A DNA stretch of 56,706 bases from NCBI RefSeq assembly GCF_002419965.1, contig NZ_DIHC01000024.1, positions 1-56,706 of the forward strand. The letters are read 5' to 3'. Under the pieces are notes generated by a model. That model was not told the DNA's origin. It ran no database searches and worked only from the letters and a program-made list of their open reading frames with translations. This DNA is from Pseudomonas sp. UBA5706 (GTDB taxonomy: Bacteria; Pseudomonadota; Gammaproteobacteria; Pseudomonadales; Pseudomonadaceae). Both the position numbers and the translations under genes were made by a program. Positions 16,674 to 24,889 of this stretch are shown piece by piece; the stretch's first letter is position 1; each line of letters opens with the position of its first letter.

Positions 16674-17641
16674 CAGTTCACCTCGTAATGCCGCTCGCCA
16701 TCGAACTGAATGCGGTTATCGTCAATGCGGGTCAGGCGCAGACCGGCCAGTTCATCGCCGACATACAGGCGATGACCGTCGGCGGTGACCAGATGCGCCT
16801 GAGGCCCGGACATGATCTGCACGATGGTGAAGGGCAAGCCGTTGCTCGAGGTTGTAACGTTGTCGATCAGGGCCACTGGCGCGTCATAGCGATCCTTGAA
16901 GCGCTGGAGCATGCGCTGATACACCAACTGTGACTCGGCCTTGAGGTTGCCGCTCAGGGTCAGGCCCTCGGGTGTCTGCTGGACGTTGACTCCGCTGAGC
17001 AGGCGCTCGCTGAGCATGGTGTTGAGCTGGCGCCGGGCGTCATCAATGTGGGTCAGTTGGATGCGCTTGTGCGCCGGTTCAGAAGCGGGTCTGGCCTTTT
17101 GCGCGATCTGTGCGGACGGGTGGACCGCAGCAGTTGCAGCCATTGACTCAGGCGCGCTACTGCGCGTCAGGCTCCACGCGCTGCCAGCGATCCCCAGCAG
17201 CACACCGATGACCACGCCGGTGGTGCGGTTGAGCAGGCGTGAGCGCGATTCGACTTTTTCCAATGGCGGCGCGCTGGCGCGAGCTTGCGGTTGCGGCTCG
17301 GCTTGCGCTTGGGCGGGCGGTGGTTGAATCACCGCCGGTACCGAAGGCCAGGCATCTTCAGCCGCCGACACGCAGAGCCACACCGAGCCGAGCACGAAAG
17401 CGGTATTGGGGGTCAGTTCAGCGGTCGAGTGGCGATGACCTTCCTGATCGCCGATGCTGCCCTCGGCTGCATTCAGCACCCAGCTGTCACCCTGACGTTG
17501 CAGGCGACAATGCACCTGCTCCACGCCCGGGTCGTGCAGTGCCAGGTCCTGCTCGGCATCCGAACCAATCGCCCATTGCTCACCCACCAGCGGCAGTGCG
17601 GCGCCCTGATGCAGGCCGGTCAATACCCGTAATTCAAACAT
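16670..17641 (-). CDS. hrpQ: HrpQ, inner-membrane ring protein (SctD)
   Basis: Basal body inner-ring protein of 323 residues. An FHA-like cytoplasmic domain (about 1-100, GSDAEQDLALHDPGVEQVHC) is followed by a proline/alanine-rich linker, one membrane helix (about 140-160, TGVVIGVLLGIAGSAWSL) and a periplasmic region. It sits 18 bases after hrcV and overlaps hrcN. Its ring partners HrcJ and HrcC are missing from the window. Confidence 0.9.
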   Translation of the reverse strand: MFELRVLTGLHQGAALPLVGEQWAIGSDAEQDLALHDPGVEQVHCRLQRQGDSWVLNAAEGSIGDQEGHRHSTAELTPNTAFVLGSVWLCVSAAEDAWPSVPAVIQPPPAQAQAEPQPQARASAPPLEKVESRSRLLNRTTGVVIGVLLGIAGSAWSLTRSSAPESMAATAAVHPSAQIAQKARPASEPAHKRIQLTHIDDARRQLNTMLSERLLSGVNVQQTPEGLTLSGNLKAESQLVYQRMLQRFKDRYDAPVALIDNVTTSSNGLPFTIVQIMSGPQAHLVTADGHRLYVGDELAGLRLTRIDDNRIQFDGERHYEVNW

Positions 17642-17659
17642 GCGAGGCTCTCCAGGAAC

Positions 17660-19753
17660 TCAAGCGGCGTACTCGTTATCCAGCTCATCGAGCTCTTCTT
17701 CCAGATCGAAGCGGCCGAGCACCTTGACCTGCGCCGCGTTGTTGATCTCGGCGAAGGACAGCACTGGCACGTGGTAGAACTCTTCCTGCAACAACGTGCG
17801 CAGCGGGCTGCGCAGGTCCTGTGCAACCAACAGCACCGCACGTTCGCTGGTGCGCACCGGGAAGGCGATGTGCAGTTGCTGCACCAGCAACTGGCTGGTC
17901 TCGTTGTCCAGGGCGAAGAAGGTCTCGGTCTGGGTCTGGCGCAGGCCGTCGCGCAAAATGCCTTCGCTTTCCGGGGTCAGCACCCACACCAGCAGCCCTT
18001 CGGCGCCGCAATACTGATGATAGATCTGCGACTTCAAAGCAATGCGCACGTAGTCGGCGAGCACAGTGACTTCACGCTCGTGCTGGCCATGTTCGATCAG
18101 GGTTTCAGCGATGACCCGGATCGCGCGCAGTGGCACGCATTCCGATGCCAGGCGCTGCAACACTGCAGAGAACCGCGCCAGGGGCAGCACGCGCTGCATT
18201 TCCTGGGCGAGCTCCGGCTGTTCGCTTTCCAGCCAGCCAAGAATCGCCTTGGTCTCCTGCAGGCCGATGAATTGCGGGCCACAGGACTGCAGTGCGCGTT
18301 CCATGCGCTCGATGATCAGGGTCATGGCATCGACCCGCTCGACCTGGTGGTCCTGCAACTGCGGATCGTCGGCCGGCAGCCACACCCATTGGCCTTCCTG
18401 GCGTTCGACACTGCCGTAAACGCCGGCATCGGGTGATTCTTCGAGCAGGCGCGCCTCCACCGCGACGTGGCTTTGGGTGAACGTGGCCTTGAGCAACGGC
18501 ACCTCGTAGACCGAAAAACGAAATTCGTCGGGTGGCAGATGTTCAGCCTGCTCGATGATGAAGGAGGGCAGGGTCAAGCCGTATTGCACCACCAGTCGGT
18601 TGCGACGCTGGCGAATTTCGCTGACCAACGCTTCGATCTGCGCCGGGTTCTGACTGGGGTGAAACTGCAGCACGAACTGGCGGCTCGGGGAGAAGGTGCG
18701 CAGGTCTTCACGCCCATTCATTTCCGGCGCAACGGCCACCGCTTGCGCTTGCTCGGCCTTGGGTTTGGCCCGGTGCAACTGCAGCAGGCCGCCGGTGCCG
18801 CAGATGATGGCGATGACGATGAACACCGTCGTCGGCATGCCGGGCAGGGCAGCGAAACCGAGCATGGCCACGGCAGCGATGATCCACGCCTTGGGCTGGC
18901 TGGTGATCTGCTCGGCGATCTGCCGGCCGATGTTGGCCTCTGCGCGCTCCTCGTCAGGCACGCGGGTGATGATCATGCCGCAGGTTACCGAGATCAACAG
19001 CGCCGGAATCTGCGCGATCAGGCCGTCACCGATGGTCAGCACGGTGTAGACCTGCAGCGCATCGCCCGCGCTCATGTTGTGCTGGACCACGCCGATGGCG
19101 ATGCCACCGATCATGTTGATCGCGACAATGATCAGGCTGGCGATGGCGTCGCCGTTGACGAACTTCATCGCGCCGTCCATGGCCCCGAACAGCTGGCTTT
19201 CCTTACCCAGTTCGGAGCGGCGCTTGCGCGCTTCGTGGACGCTGATCAAGTTGGCTCGCAAGTCACTGTCGATGGACATTTGCTTGCCGGGCATGGCATC
19301 CAGGGTAAAGCGTGCCCCCACCTCGGCGACCCGCTCCGAGCCTTTGGTAATCACCAGAAAGTTGACCACCGTGAGGATCAGGAAGATCACCATGCCGACC
19401 GCCAGGTTGCCGCCGACCACGAACTGGCCGAACGCTTCGACGATGTGCCCGGCGTCCTGATTGAGCAGGATCAGGCGTGTGGTGGAAATCGACAGCGCCA
19501 GGCGGAACATGGTCGTCAGCAGCAACACCGCCGGAAAGGTCGAAAACGCCAGCGGTCGGGGCAGGTGCATGGCGAGCATGATCAACAGGCAGGAAATGCA
19601 GATGTTGATGGCGATCAGCACGTCCACCAGGCCCGTGGGCAGCGGGGTGATCATCATGAAGACAATCGCGATGACCACGAAAGCACCGACGATTTCGGAA
19701 CGGCGCATCGCCGCCAGAGCGAGCTGGTTGAGCAGGTTGATAACGCGATCCAT
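17660..19753 (-). CDS. hrcV: Type III export gate protein HrcV (SctV)
   Basis: Large nonameric export gate of 697 residues, about the usual family length. It has seven to eight membrane helices in the first 320 residues, the family signature RANLISVHEARKRRSELG and a large cytoplasmic domain that docks chaperone-substrate pairs. ATG 19753 is used because it overlaps the hrpJ stop in an ATGA arrangement; the longer open frame upstream lies inside hrpJ. Sequence is intact throughout. Confidence 0.97.
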   Translation of the reverse strand: MDRVINLLNQLALAAMRRSEIVGAFVVIAIVFMMITPLPTGLVDVLIAINICISCLLIMLAMHLPRPLAFSTFPAVLLLTTMFRLALSISTTRLILLNQDAGHIVEAFGQFVVGGNLAVGMVIFLILTVVNFLVITKGSERVAEVGARFTLDAMPGKQMSIDSDLRANLISVHEARKRRSELGKESQLFGAMDGAMKFVNGDAIASLIIVAINMIGGIAIGVVQHNMSAGDALQVYTVLTIGDGLIAQIPALLISVTCGMIITRVPDEERAEANIGRQIAEQITSQPKAWIIAAVAMLGFAALPGMPTTVFIVIAIICGTGGLLQLHRAKPKAEQAQAVAVAPEMNGREDLRTFSPSRQFVLQFHPSQNPAQIEALVSEIRQRRNRLVVQYGLTLPSFIIEQAEHLPPDEFRFSVYEVPLLKATFTQSHVAVEARLLEESPDAGVYGSVERQEGQWVWLPADDPQLQDHQVERVDAMTLIIERMERALQSCGPQFIGLQETKAILGWLESEQPELAQEMQRVLPLARFSAVLQRLASECVPLRAIRVIAETLIEHGQHEREVTVLADYVRIALKSQIYHQYCGAEGLLVWVLTPESEGILRDGLRQTQTETFFALDNETSQLLVQQLHIAFPVRTSERAVLLVAQDLRSPLRTLLQEEFYHVPVLSFAEINNAAQVKVLGRFDLEEELDELDNEYAA

Positions 19754-20874
19754 CAGGCGAGGCCCCCGAGCAGCTGGTTCTGTTCCAGCCGAGTCAGCTC
19801 GGCCATGAGGATGAGCAGGTTGCCCAACGCGCTTTGTCGGCTCTTCATGTCGCGCCACAGCAAAATCGGCAACTGCTGCAGCATGGGCCGCAGCCCGTTA
19901 AGAAAGGCCAACTGATGCTTAAGCTTGGTGCCGCCGATGTGCTGGGTCAGTTGCAGGGTTTCATTCAGGCTCATGCCCTTGCCGGACAGTGCCAGCAGGT
20001 GTTTGAGAAACGCCGCCGAGTCCACTTGCAGGCCGGGGTTCTTGTTGCGCATGCGCCCCAGCAGGTGCTCGCAGCTTTGCAGCAGGGTGGCCACATGACG
20101 CGCGGTATTGAGGCCGTGCATCAGCGTGCGTAATTGCTGGGGCGAGGTAGAAGGCGTGAGCGCCGACAGGTCGTCGGCAATGGCACTGCGCATGTCACGC
20201 AGATTGAGTTCGAACTGGCCGACTTCCTCCTGCTCGTTGAGCAAGGCGTCGATCAGCCCCGTTATGTTCTGCTGCCCGGCAATCGCAACGTCGTACAGCT
20301 TGCGCAGCGCACCACGGCGTTTGCTGTCGATGCCGGACCTGGCAAACGCCTTGGCGCTGTTGATACCGGCCCGGGCGCGTTTGCCGTATTGGCGACGCAG
20401 CAGTTTCAACTGCTGGCTGAGGACCACATGCTCACCCATGGCTCCATCGGCCTGCGCCTGCTTTCTGGCCGCCTGCAGCACCACATGGGCCTGGGCCGGA
20501 TCGCCTTCGGCGAAGCTCAGTATCTGCTCCAGACTGGCCGCTCGCTGGCTCTGCAATTGCTTGCGCATCTTGCGTGCCGCGTCGTCCAGCCCCGTGTCCT
20601 GGCTGCCCATCAGCAGTTGATACAGCTCGCCGAGCTTTGCCGCCCGTGACTGCAGTGCATTGCTGCTGGCCAACAGTTCGCGCTGCCCGAGACTGCGGCT
20701 TTGCTGCACCAGCGCCGCCGCAAAGCGCGATACCTGCTGCGGCGAGGTGCCACCCATGTTCGGCGTATTGGCACGCAGCGCCGCAACCGGAATCGGCGCG
20801 TTCTTCACCGCGTTGATCGCGGCGGTCTCGACAGCGTGCAGCGCTTGTGTGACAGCGGGAGCGGAGATCTTCAT
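19753..20874 (-). CDS. hrpJ: HrpJ, type III gatekeeper (SctW/YopN-TyeA family)
   Basis: Cytoplasmic, partly secreted gatekeeper that sets the order of translocator and effector export. The 373 residues are mostly helical; VSRFAAALVQQSRSLGQREL opens the YopN-like domain and a TyeA-like region lies near the C-terminus. It is the first gene of the long minus-strand operon, with a consensus Hrp box 29 bases upstream of the start codon. The gene is complete. Confidence 0.93.
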   Translation of the reverse strand: MKISAPAVTQALHAVETAAINAVKNAPIPVAALRANTPNMGGTSPQQVSRFAAALVQQSRSLGQRELLASSNALQSRAAKLGELYQLLMGSQDTGLDDAARKMRKQLQSQRAASLEQILSFAEGDPAQAHVVLQAARKQAQADGAMGEHVVLSQQLKLLRRQYGKRARAGINSAKAFARSGIDSKRRGALRKLYDVAIAGQQNITGLIDALLNEQEEVGQFELNLRDMRSAIADDLSALTPSTSPQQLRTLMHGLNTARHVATLLQSCEHLLGRMRNKNPGLQVDSAAFLKHLLALSGKGMSLNETLQLTQHIGGTKLKHQLAFLNGLRPMLQQLPILLWRDMKSRQSALGNLLILMAELTRLEQNQLLGGLA

Positions 20875-20903
20875 AGGACGATTCTGAGCGTGGTCATGCG
20901 CTC

Positions 20904-20932
20904 TGAGTGGGGCGTACGACGATTACGGTTCC
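20904..20932 (-). promoter_or_regulatory. Hrp box (HrpL-dependent promoter) of the hrpJ operon
   Basis: Read on the minus strand the site is GGAACC, 16 bases, then CCACTCA. It matches the HrpL consensus GGAACC-N15/16-CCACNNA exactly. It lies 29 bases before the hrpJ start and points into it. Confidence 0.93.
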
Positions 20933-21038
20933 ATCAAGTCGGCAATCAAACCATCTGTGCCAAAAACCGTTCGCGAATCAGCGTCCTCGCGCAAGATTTT
21001 GCACAGGATGGTGAGCGGGTTAAATAATAATTTAGTTA

Positions 21039-21051
21039 TATCAATAGCTTA
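21039..21051 (+). promoter_or_regulatory. Predicted IHF site upstream of hrpL
   Basis: TATCAATAGCTTA fits the IHF consensus WATCAANNNNTTR at every defined base. It lies in an AT-rich stretch (21019-21052), 15 bases before the sigma-54 element. IHF bending there would bring an upstream activator to the polymerase. Confidence 0.6.
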
Positions 21052-21066
21052 CGATCGAGACACGGC

Positions 21067-21082
21067 TGGCACACATATCGCT
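21067..21082 (+). promoter_or_regulatory. Sigma-54 (-24/-12) promoter of hrpL
   Basis: TGGCAC, five bases, then TCGCT gives the invariant GG-N10-GC spacing. The site is 37 bases before the hrpL start codon. hrpL of P. syringae is sigma-54 dependent and activated by HrpR/HrpS; neither activator gene is in this window. Confidence 0.85.
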
Positions 21083-21118
21083 ATAGGGCTAACACACTTC
21101 AAACAAGGAAGAGCCCTG

Positions 21119-21673
21119 ATGTTTCCAAGTCTTGCGATACTCGATATTGATCCTTCGGCCCGCCGCCAGCCGCCCCAAGGCATCCGCCAGCTTTCCAGTG
21201 ATCAGGTGAAGATGATTCGTGCGTTCATTCAGAAGCGTGTGATGAACCCGGACGATGTGGATGACATCCTGCAATGCACCTTTCTTGAGGCGCTGCGCAG
21301 CGAGCACAAGTTTCAGAACGCCAGTAAACCCCAGACCTGGCTTTGCGGCATCGCACTGAACTTGATCCGTAACCACTTTCGCAAAATGTACCGCCAGCCC
21401 TATCAGGAAAGCTGGGAAGATCACACCCATTCCGAGCTCGACAGCCATGGCGATATCGGTCATCAGGTCGACGGTCTTCGGCAACTGGTGCGAGTGGCCA
21501 GGGCGATCGACACGCTGCCTTCGAACATGCAGCGGGTGATCGAGGTATCACTGGAGATGGACGGCAATTACCAGGAGACCGCGACCTCCCTGGGGGTGCC
21601 GATCGGCACGGTGCGTTCGCGTTTGTCCAGAGCGCGGGAGCAACTGAAGCGGCAGATGGACCCATTCGCCTGA
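21119..21673 (+). CDS. hrpL: HrpL, ECF-family sigma factor for hrp genes
   Basis: Alternative sigma factor that reads Hrp boxes. The 184-residue protein has region 2 (FIQKRVMNPDDVDDILQC, then RNHFRKMYR) and region 4 (TATSLGVPIGTVRSRLSRAREQL). The stretch around ASKPQTWLCGIALNLIRNH closely resembles P. syringae HrpL from memory. ATG 21119 has an AAGGAAGAG ribosome binding site. It is divergent from hrpJ and controlled by a sigma-54 promoter. Two Hrp boxes in the window are its evident targets. Confidence 0.95.
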   Translation: MFPSLAILDIDPSARRQPPQGIRQLSSDQVKMIRAFIQKRVMNPDDVDDILQCTFLEALRSEHKFQNASKPQTWLCGIALNLIRNHFRKMYRQPYQESWEDHTHSELDSHGDIGHQVDGLRQLVRVARAIDTLPSNMQRVIEVSLEMDGNYQETATSLGVPIGTVRSRLSRAREQLKRQMDPFA

Positions 21674-21700
21674 GGCTATGGGCGCGCGCCGAGCGCAGCC

Positions 21701-21719
21701 GAAACGGCGAGACCGTTTC
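21701..21719. terminator. Short stem-loop after hrpL
   Basis: GAAACGG, five bases, then CCGTTTC forms a 7-bp stem 28 bases after the hrpL stop. There is no T tract, so termination is only possible. Confidence 0.4.
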
Positions 21720-21834
21720 AGATGTGCTCGGACACGGACGCCGCGTTGATCAGGTCGTAGAGCGCGAAGGCGCGGTTGACCAGAAAGACAGTGGCGACGG
21801 TCAGAGCGGCGGCGTTGATCAGGTGAACAGTCAT
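21718..21834 (-). CDS. Possible small membrane protein, 38 residues
   Basis: A short open frame starts at ATG 21834 and encodes MTVHLINAAALTVATVFLV followed by a polar tail ending SVSEHI. One hydrophobic helix (about residues 5-19) is predicted. It is convergent with hrpL and ends at its stem-loop. No strong ribosome binding site is seen, and I do not recognise a family. It could be a real small membrane protein or a chance frame. Confidence 0.3.
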   Translation of the reverse strand: MTVHLINAAALTVATVFLVNRAFALYDLINAASVSEHI

Positions 21835-22023
21835 GGGCGGTAGTCCGTGTCGGCAATGGAGGCAGTAACGATGGGGCGATGTTACGCCAGGCTTTCAAAA
21901 CCTGAAGACAATCGGCTTCATGGTGGTCATCAACGGGATTGATGGGCGCGGGGAGGGACTCTGGATCCCCGCAAAGCCATGTGCCCGCCGTACCTTGTTT
22001 CTGCCCGCAAAGCCCTGACTTCG

Positions 22024-22190
22024 CCACAACCCTCTTCTGCCCGGAGGGCGTAGGAGCAAGCTTGCTCGCGATCTGGCGCGAAGCGGCAGTAAACCCTGCT
22101 GATGCGGTGTTTCAGGCAAATGCGCGGTGAATGGTCTTGCTGCCGGTGCCCGGCAGATCGCTGGCAAGCCGGCTCCTACGGCCTTCGGCC
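22024..22190. repeat. REP doublet, copy 1 (GTAGGAGCAAGCTTGCTCGCGAT)
   Basis: A REP head (22050-22073) is followed by a spacer and an inverted REP (about 22151-22174, GGCAAGCCGGCTCCTACG). This is the usual Pseudomonas tail-to-tail pair. Its first 115 bases are nearly identical to copy 2. Confidence 0.85.
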
Positions 22191-22211
22191 AGAATCAAAA
22201 GCTGTAAGCCC

Positions 22212-22372
22212 ACCACAACCCGCTTCGGCCCCGAGGGCGTAGGAGCAAGCTTGCTCGCGATCTGGCGCGAAGCGGCAGTAAACCCTGCTGATGCGGTGTT
22301 TCAGGCAATTACGCGGTGATTGGTTCGCTACCAGTGCCTTGCAGATCGTCAGTAACCTGGGTTCCAGCACCC
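22212..22372. repeat. REP doublet, copy 2, with degenerate right half
   Basis: The block from about 22212 to 22328 repeats copy 1 almost base for base, including the non-palindromic spacer. The inverted partner (about 22342-22372) has diverged and lost its stem. It lies 38 bases before the hrpK Hrp box. The stretch 21835-22023 before copy 1 shows no other gene. Confidence 0.8.
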
Positions 22373-22409
22373 TCCTGGCAGCATCAGGACACAAACAAAA
22401 ATATTTCCC

Positions 22410-22437
22410 GGAACTGACTTTCGTTCTGGACCACACA
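22410..22437 (+). promoter_or_regulatory. Hrp box of the hrpK effector operon
   Basis: GGAACT, 15 bases, then CCACACA matches the HrpL consensus with one change (last C of GGAACC to T). It lies 33 bases before the preferred hrpK start and faces five co-directional genes. Confidence 0.88.
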
Positions 22438-22470
22438 GTTGCCATCCTTCATGCCCGGATGGCGACTCCC

Positions 22471-24858
22471 ATGCGTATTTCCAACAGCCCTTACAGCGGT
22501 ATCGCACCCCAATCCGACAGCGGCGATTCGATCAAGCAATCGCCGCTCGATAAGTCCGCGCCTAAAACGCCGAACGGGCTTGTGGCGCAAGGCGGTGGGG
22601 CGAATTCCACTGTGCAGTTTGGCGGTGCCGCAGCGCAGCCCTCCGGCGACACGCAGTCCACGGAAAAACAATTGCTGTCCCTGCTGACGCAACTCGCTCA
22701 ACTGTTCAAAGGCAATGCGCAAGCTCAACCGGACTCTACTCAGGCATCCCCGACCAGCACACCTACGCAGGCGCCAACCCAAACCCCGCTTGCCGACACG
22801 CCAACGCAAGCGCCGGTCTCTGCCGACAAACCGGCCGCGGTCAGCGATGTCAATGCGACCCAGCCGAGCGCCCCCACGGCCACCGGCAAACCGGCCGATC
22901 AACCCAAGGCCGCCGAGGCGAGTTTTCTCGACGACTCGCAGTATTCATCACCTAAGGAGCTGGAGCGCTGGGCGCCGATGGTCGCCAACCTGCCGCCTGA
23001 TCAGCGCGAGCAGGCGGCCAAAGAGCTGAACCGGCCCATCGCCGCCGCGCGCATGGCTGCCGAAAAAGGCCCGGACGCTGACAAGGCCATGGACTTCATC
23101 AACGCCAACCCCTCGCTGAAAACCGCTGTGGACACCGGCAAGCATGGCGGCAAGGCCGACGGCAAAATCACCGACGGTGATCTCAAATCGTTTGCCAAGA
23201 ACATGCAAAAGGCCGCGGACAGTGGCGACAAAGACATTGCCAACTACCAGAAAGACCATCCGGACGCCGATCCGCAATCGCTGGATCTGGTCCGCAGCGC
23301 CGCCTTGATGCGCGCTAACGAGCCGTTGACCCGAGCCGCCGATCCAAAGCATGCAACAGATGCCGACGACAAAACCAAGGTCAACAACCTGACCAACGCC
23401 GATGGCCTCAAAGCCATTCAAAACGACAACCCAGGGCTGGGCGGGCCGCTCAAGCAGGCGGCCAAGACCTGGTCGCAGCCGGGCTTTCTGACGCAGATCG
23501 ATCAGGGCGGTCTGCAAGGACGCTCCCTGGCTGCCCACAGCCCTGACAAGCAGTTCAGCGCCAGCAACATCAGTGACTGGATCAAAAAACAGGCGCCGAC
23601 CAATGGTGGAGAATTTGCCAGCGTGCTCAGCGACGCCGCGACCCTCAATTGCGTGGCGAACACCGATATCAGCAAGCTGGGCAAGGACGTCTTTGACAAC
23701 CCGTCAGCCTATAGCGGCGAGCAGAAGGCCGCGGTGATGGTCAAGTTGCAGCAGACCCAGCAAAGCGTGGTCGCCGGCAAGGACCTGCGCAAGACGGAAA
23801 AAACCGAAGACGCGCTTAACGAAAAAATCGGCCAGCTGCAGGCCGATCCCGACGTGCAGGCGTTTCTCGACAAGCAGATCCCGGAGCAGTCCCGCGCCCT
23901 GGTCAACAGCACACCGACCTTGCAAAAGGCGGTCAACGAGCAGATGCAAAAGGTCAACAGCGGCGAAGCGTTGCAGACCGATCTGAACACAGCTGACAAG
24001 GCCACCAGCAAGGACAAGCCTAACGCCGACTACAGCAGCGCCCTCGGTGGTCTGTCGGCGCAACTGCAGATGCAAAAGGATTTGCTGGGTGCGCACGCCA
24101 CTGTACCGACCGCTCAGCAGGTCTTGGGACAGCGTCCGGATTTGCAGGGCAAGGTCCAGAATTCCTACGTGCAAAACTTCAGCGAAGGCGGCGCCGTCAA
24201 ACAGTTGCTACACCAGAAAAAAGCCGACGGTGAAGAGGCGTTGAACAGCGCCGATGCGCAGAAAGCGGCGTATGACAGTGTGCTGCCTGAAGATTTCGTG
24301 CAGGGCCAGCAATCGAATTATGTTCAGTCCACCTTTGCCCAGCTGCAGGACTCGAAGACCGGCCGCAAGCTGCTGGGGAACGCTCAGGGCGACAAGAACC
24401 ATGCGCCGTCCATGGCCGCGCAGGTCGCCTCGAAAATGGGCCCGGCGGCCTTGCAGTCGGTCGCAGGCTTTGCGTCTGTCTCGGACATGCTGGCCCGCGG
24501 TGACAAGACCGATGCCGCCAAGGGCATCTACGACAGCACCAAATCCGGGTTGTCAGCAGCCAAGCAAGGCTACGATGCGGTGGCCAAATCCGCAGGTCGC
24601 GCGGGCTTGGGTGAGGTCGCGGCGAAAGTGGGTGGAAGGGTCGCGGGCATGGTGGCCGGGGAGGCCGCTGGCATGGCCGCCGGCGCTGCGATCGGGGCCT
24701 CGATTCCAGTGGTCGGCTGGATTGCCGATGCTGCCATGAGCCTTGGGTTCGGGATCTCGGCCATCATCGAAGCGGTGAAAAAACACAAGGCGCAGAAGGC
24801 CTTCGACCACAACGTCGATCCGGTTCTGGACCAGTTCGGCATTCCCAAGGCCCATTGA
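22471..24858 (+). CDS. hrpK: HrpK-type type III translocator (HrpF/NolX-related)
   Basis: Secreted helper thought to place effectors across the host membrane. The 795-residue product, from ATG 22471, starts MRISNSPYSG. It has a Gln/Pro/Thr-rich region (about residues 75-150), a mid region with EF-hand-like GKADGKITDGDL (about 228-240) and a C-terminal glycine/alanine-rich hydrophobic region (AGMVAGEAAGMAAGAAIGAS). ATG 22459 is the alternative start. Position after hrpL equals that of hrpK in P. syringae. It is read from the Hrp box 33 bases upstream. Residue-level similarity to HrpK is from memory, not a search. Confidence 0.85.
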   Translation: MRISNSPYSGIAPQSDSGDSIKQSPLDKSAPKTPNGLVAQGGGANSTVQFGGAAAQPSGDTQSTEKQLLSLLTQLAQLFKGNAQAQPDSTQASPTSTPTQAPTQTPLADTPTQAPVSADKPAAVSDVNATQPSAPTATGKPADQPKAAEASFLDDSQYSSPKELERWAPMVANLPPDQREQAAKELNRPIAAARMAAEKGPDADKAMDFINANPSLKTAVDTGKHGGKADGKITDGDLKSFAKNMQKAADSGDKDIANYQKDHPDADPQSLDLVRSAALMRANEPLTRAADPKHATDADDKTKVNNLTNADGLKAIQNDNPGLGGPLKQAAKTWSQPGFLTQIDQGGLQGRSLAAHSPDKQFSASNISDWIKKQAPTNGGEFASVLSDAATLNCVANTDISKLGKDVFDNPSAYSGEQKAAVMVKLQQTQQSVVAGKDLRKTEKTEDALNEKIGQLQADPDVQAFLDKQIPEQSRALVNSTPTLQKAVNEQMQKVNSGEALQTDLNTADKATSKDKPNADYSSALGGLSAQLQMQKDLLGAHATVPTAQQVLGQRPDLQGKVQNSYVQNFSEGGAVKQLLHQKKADGEEALNSADAQKAAYDSVLPEDFVQGQQSNYVQSTFAQLQDSKTGRKLLGNAQGDKNHAPSMAAQVASKMGPAALQSVAGFASVSDMLARGDKTDAAKGIYDSTKSGLSAAKQGYDAVAKSAGRAGLGEVAAKVGGRVAGMVAGEAAGMAAGAAIGASIPVVGWIADAAMSLGFGISAIIEAVKKHKAQKAFDHNVDPVLDQFGIPKAH

Positions 24859-24889
24859 TTCCCCCCTGACCTGAAAGAGGTAAACGATC

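Noticed and set aside
18467..19915. 482-codon open frame opposite hrcV
   Set aside because: Composition is His/Gln/Asp-rich without domains; it is a GC-driven antisense shadow of hrcV.
22131..22319. Open frames inside the REP spacer
   Set aside because: They translate the REP units themselves and repeat with the duplication; no ribosome binding site.
22044..22328. Direct repeats as a possible CRISPR array
   Set aside because: Only two copies, each a palindromic REP pair of about 115 bases with shared spacer; no cas genes.
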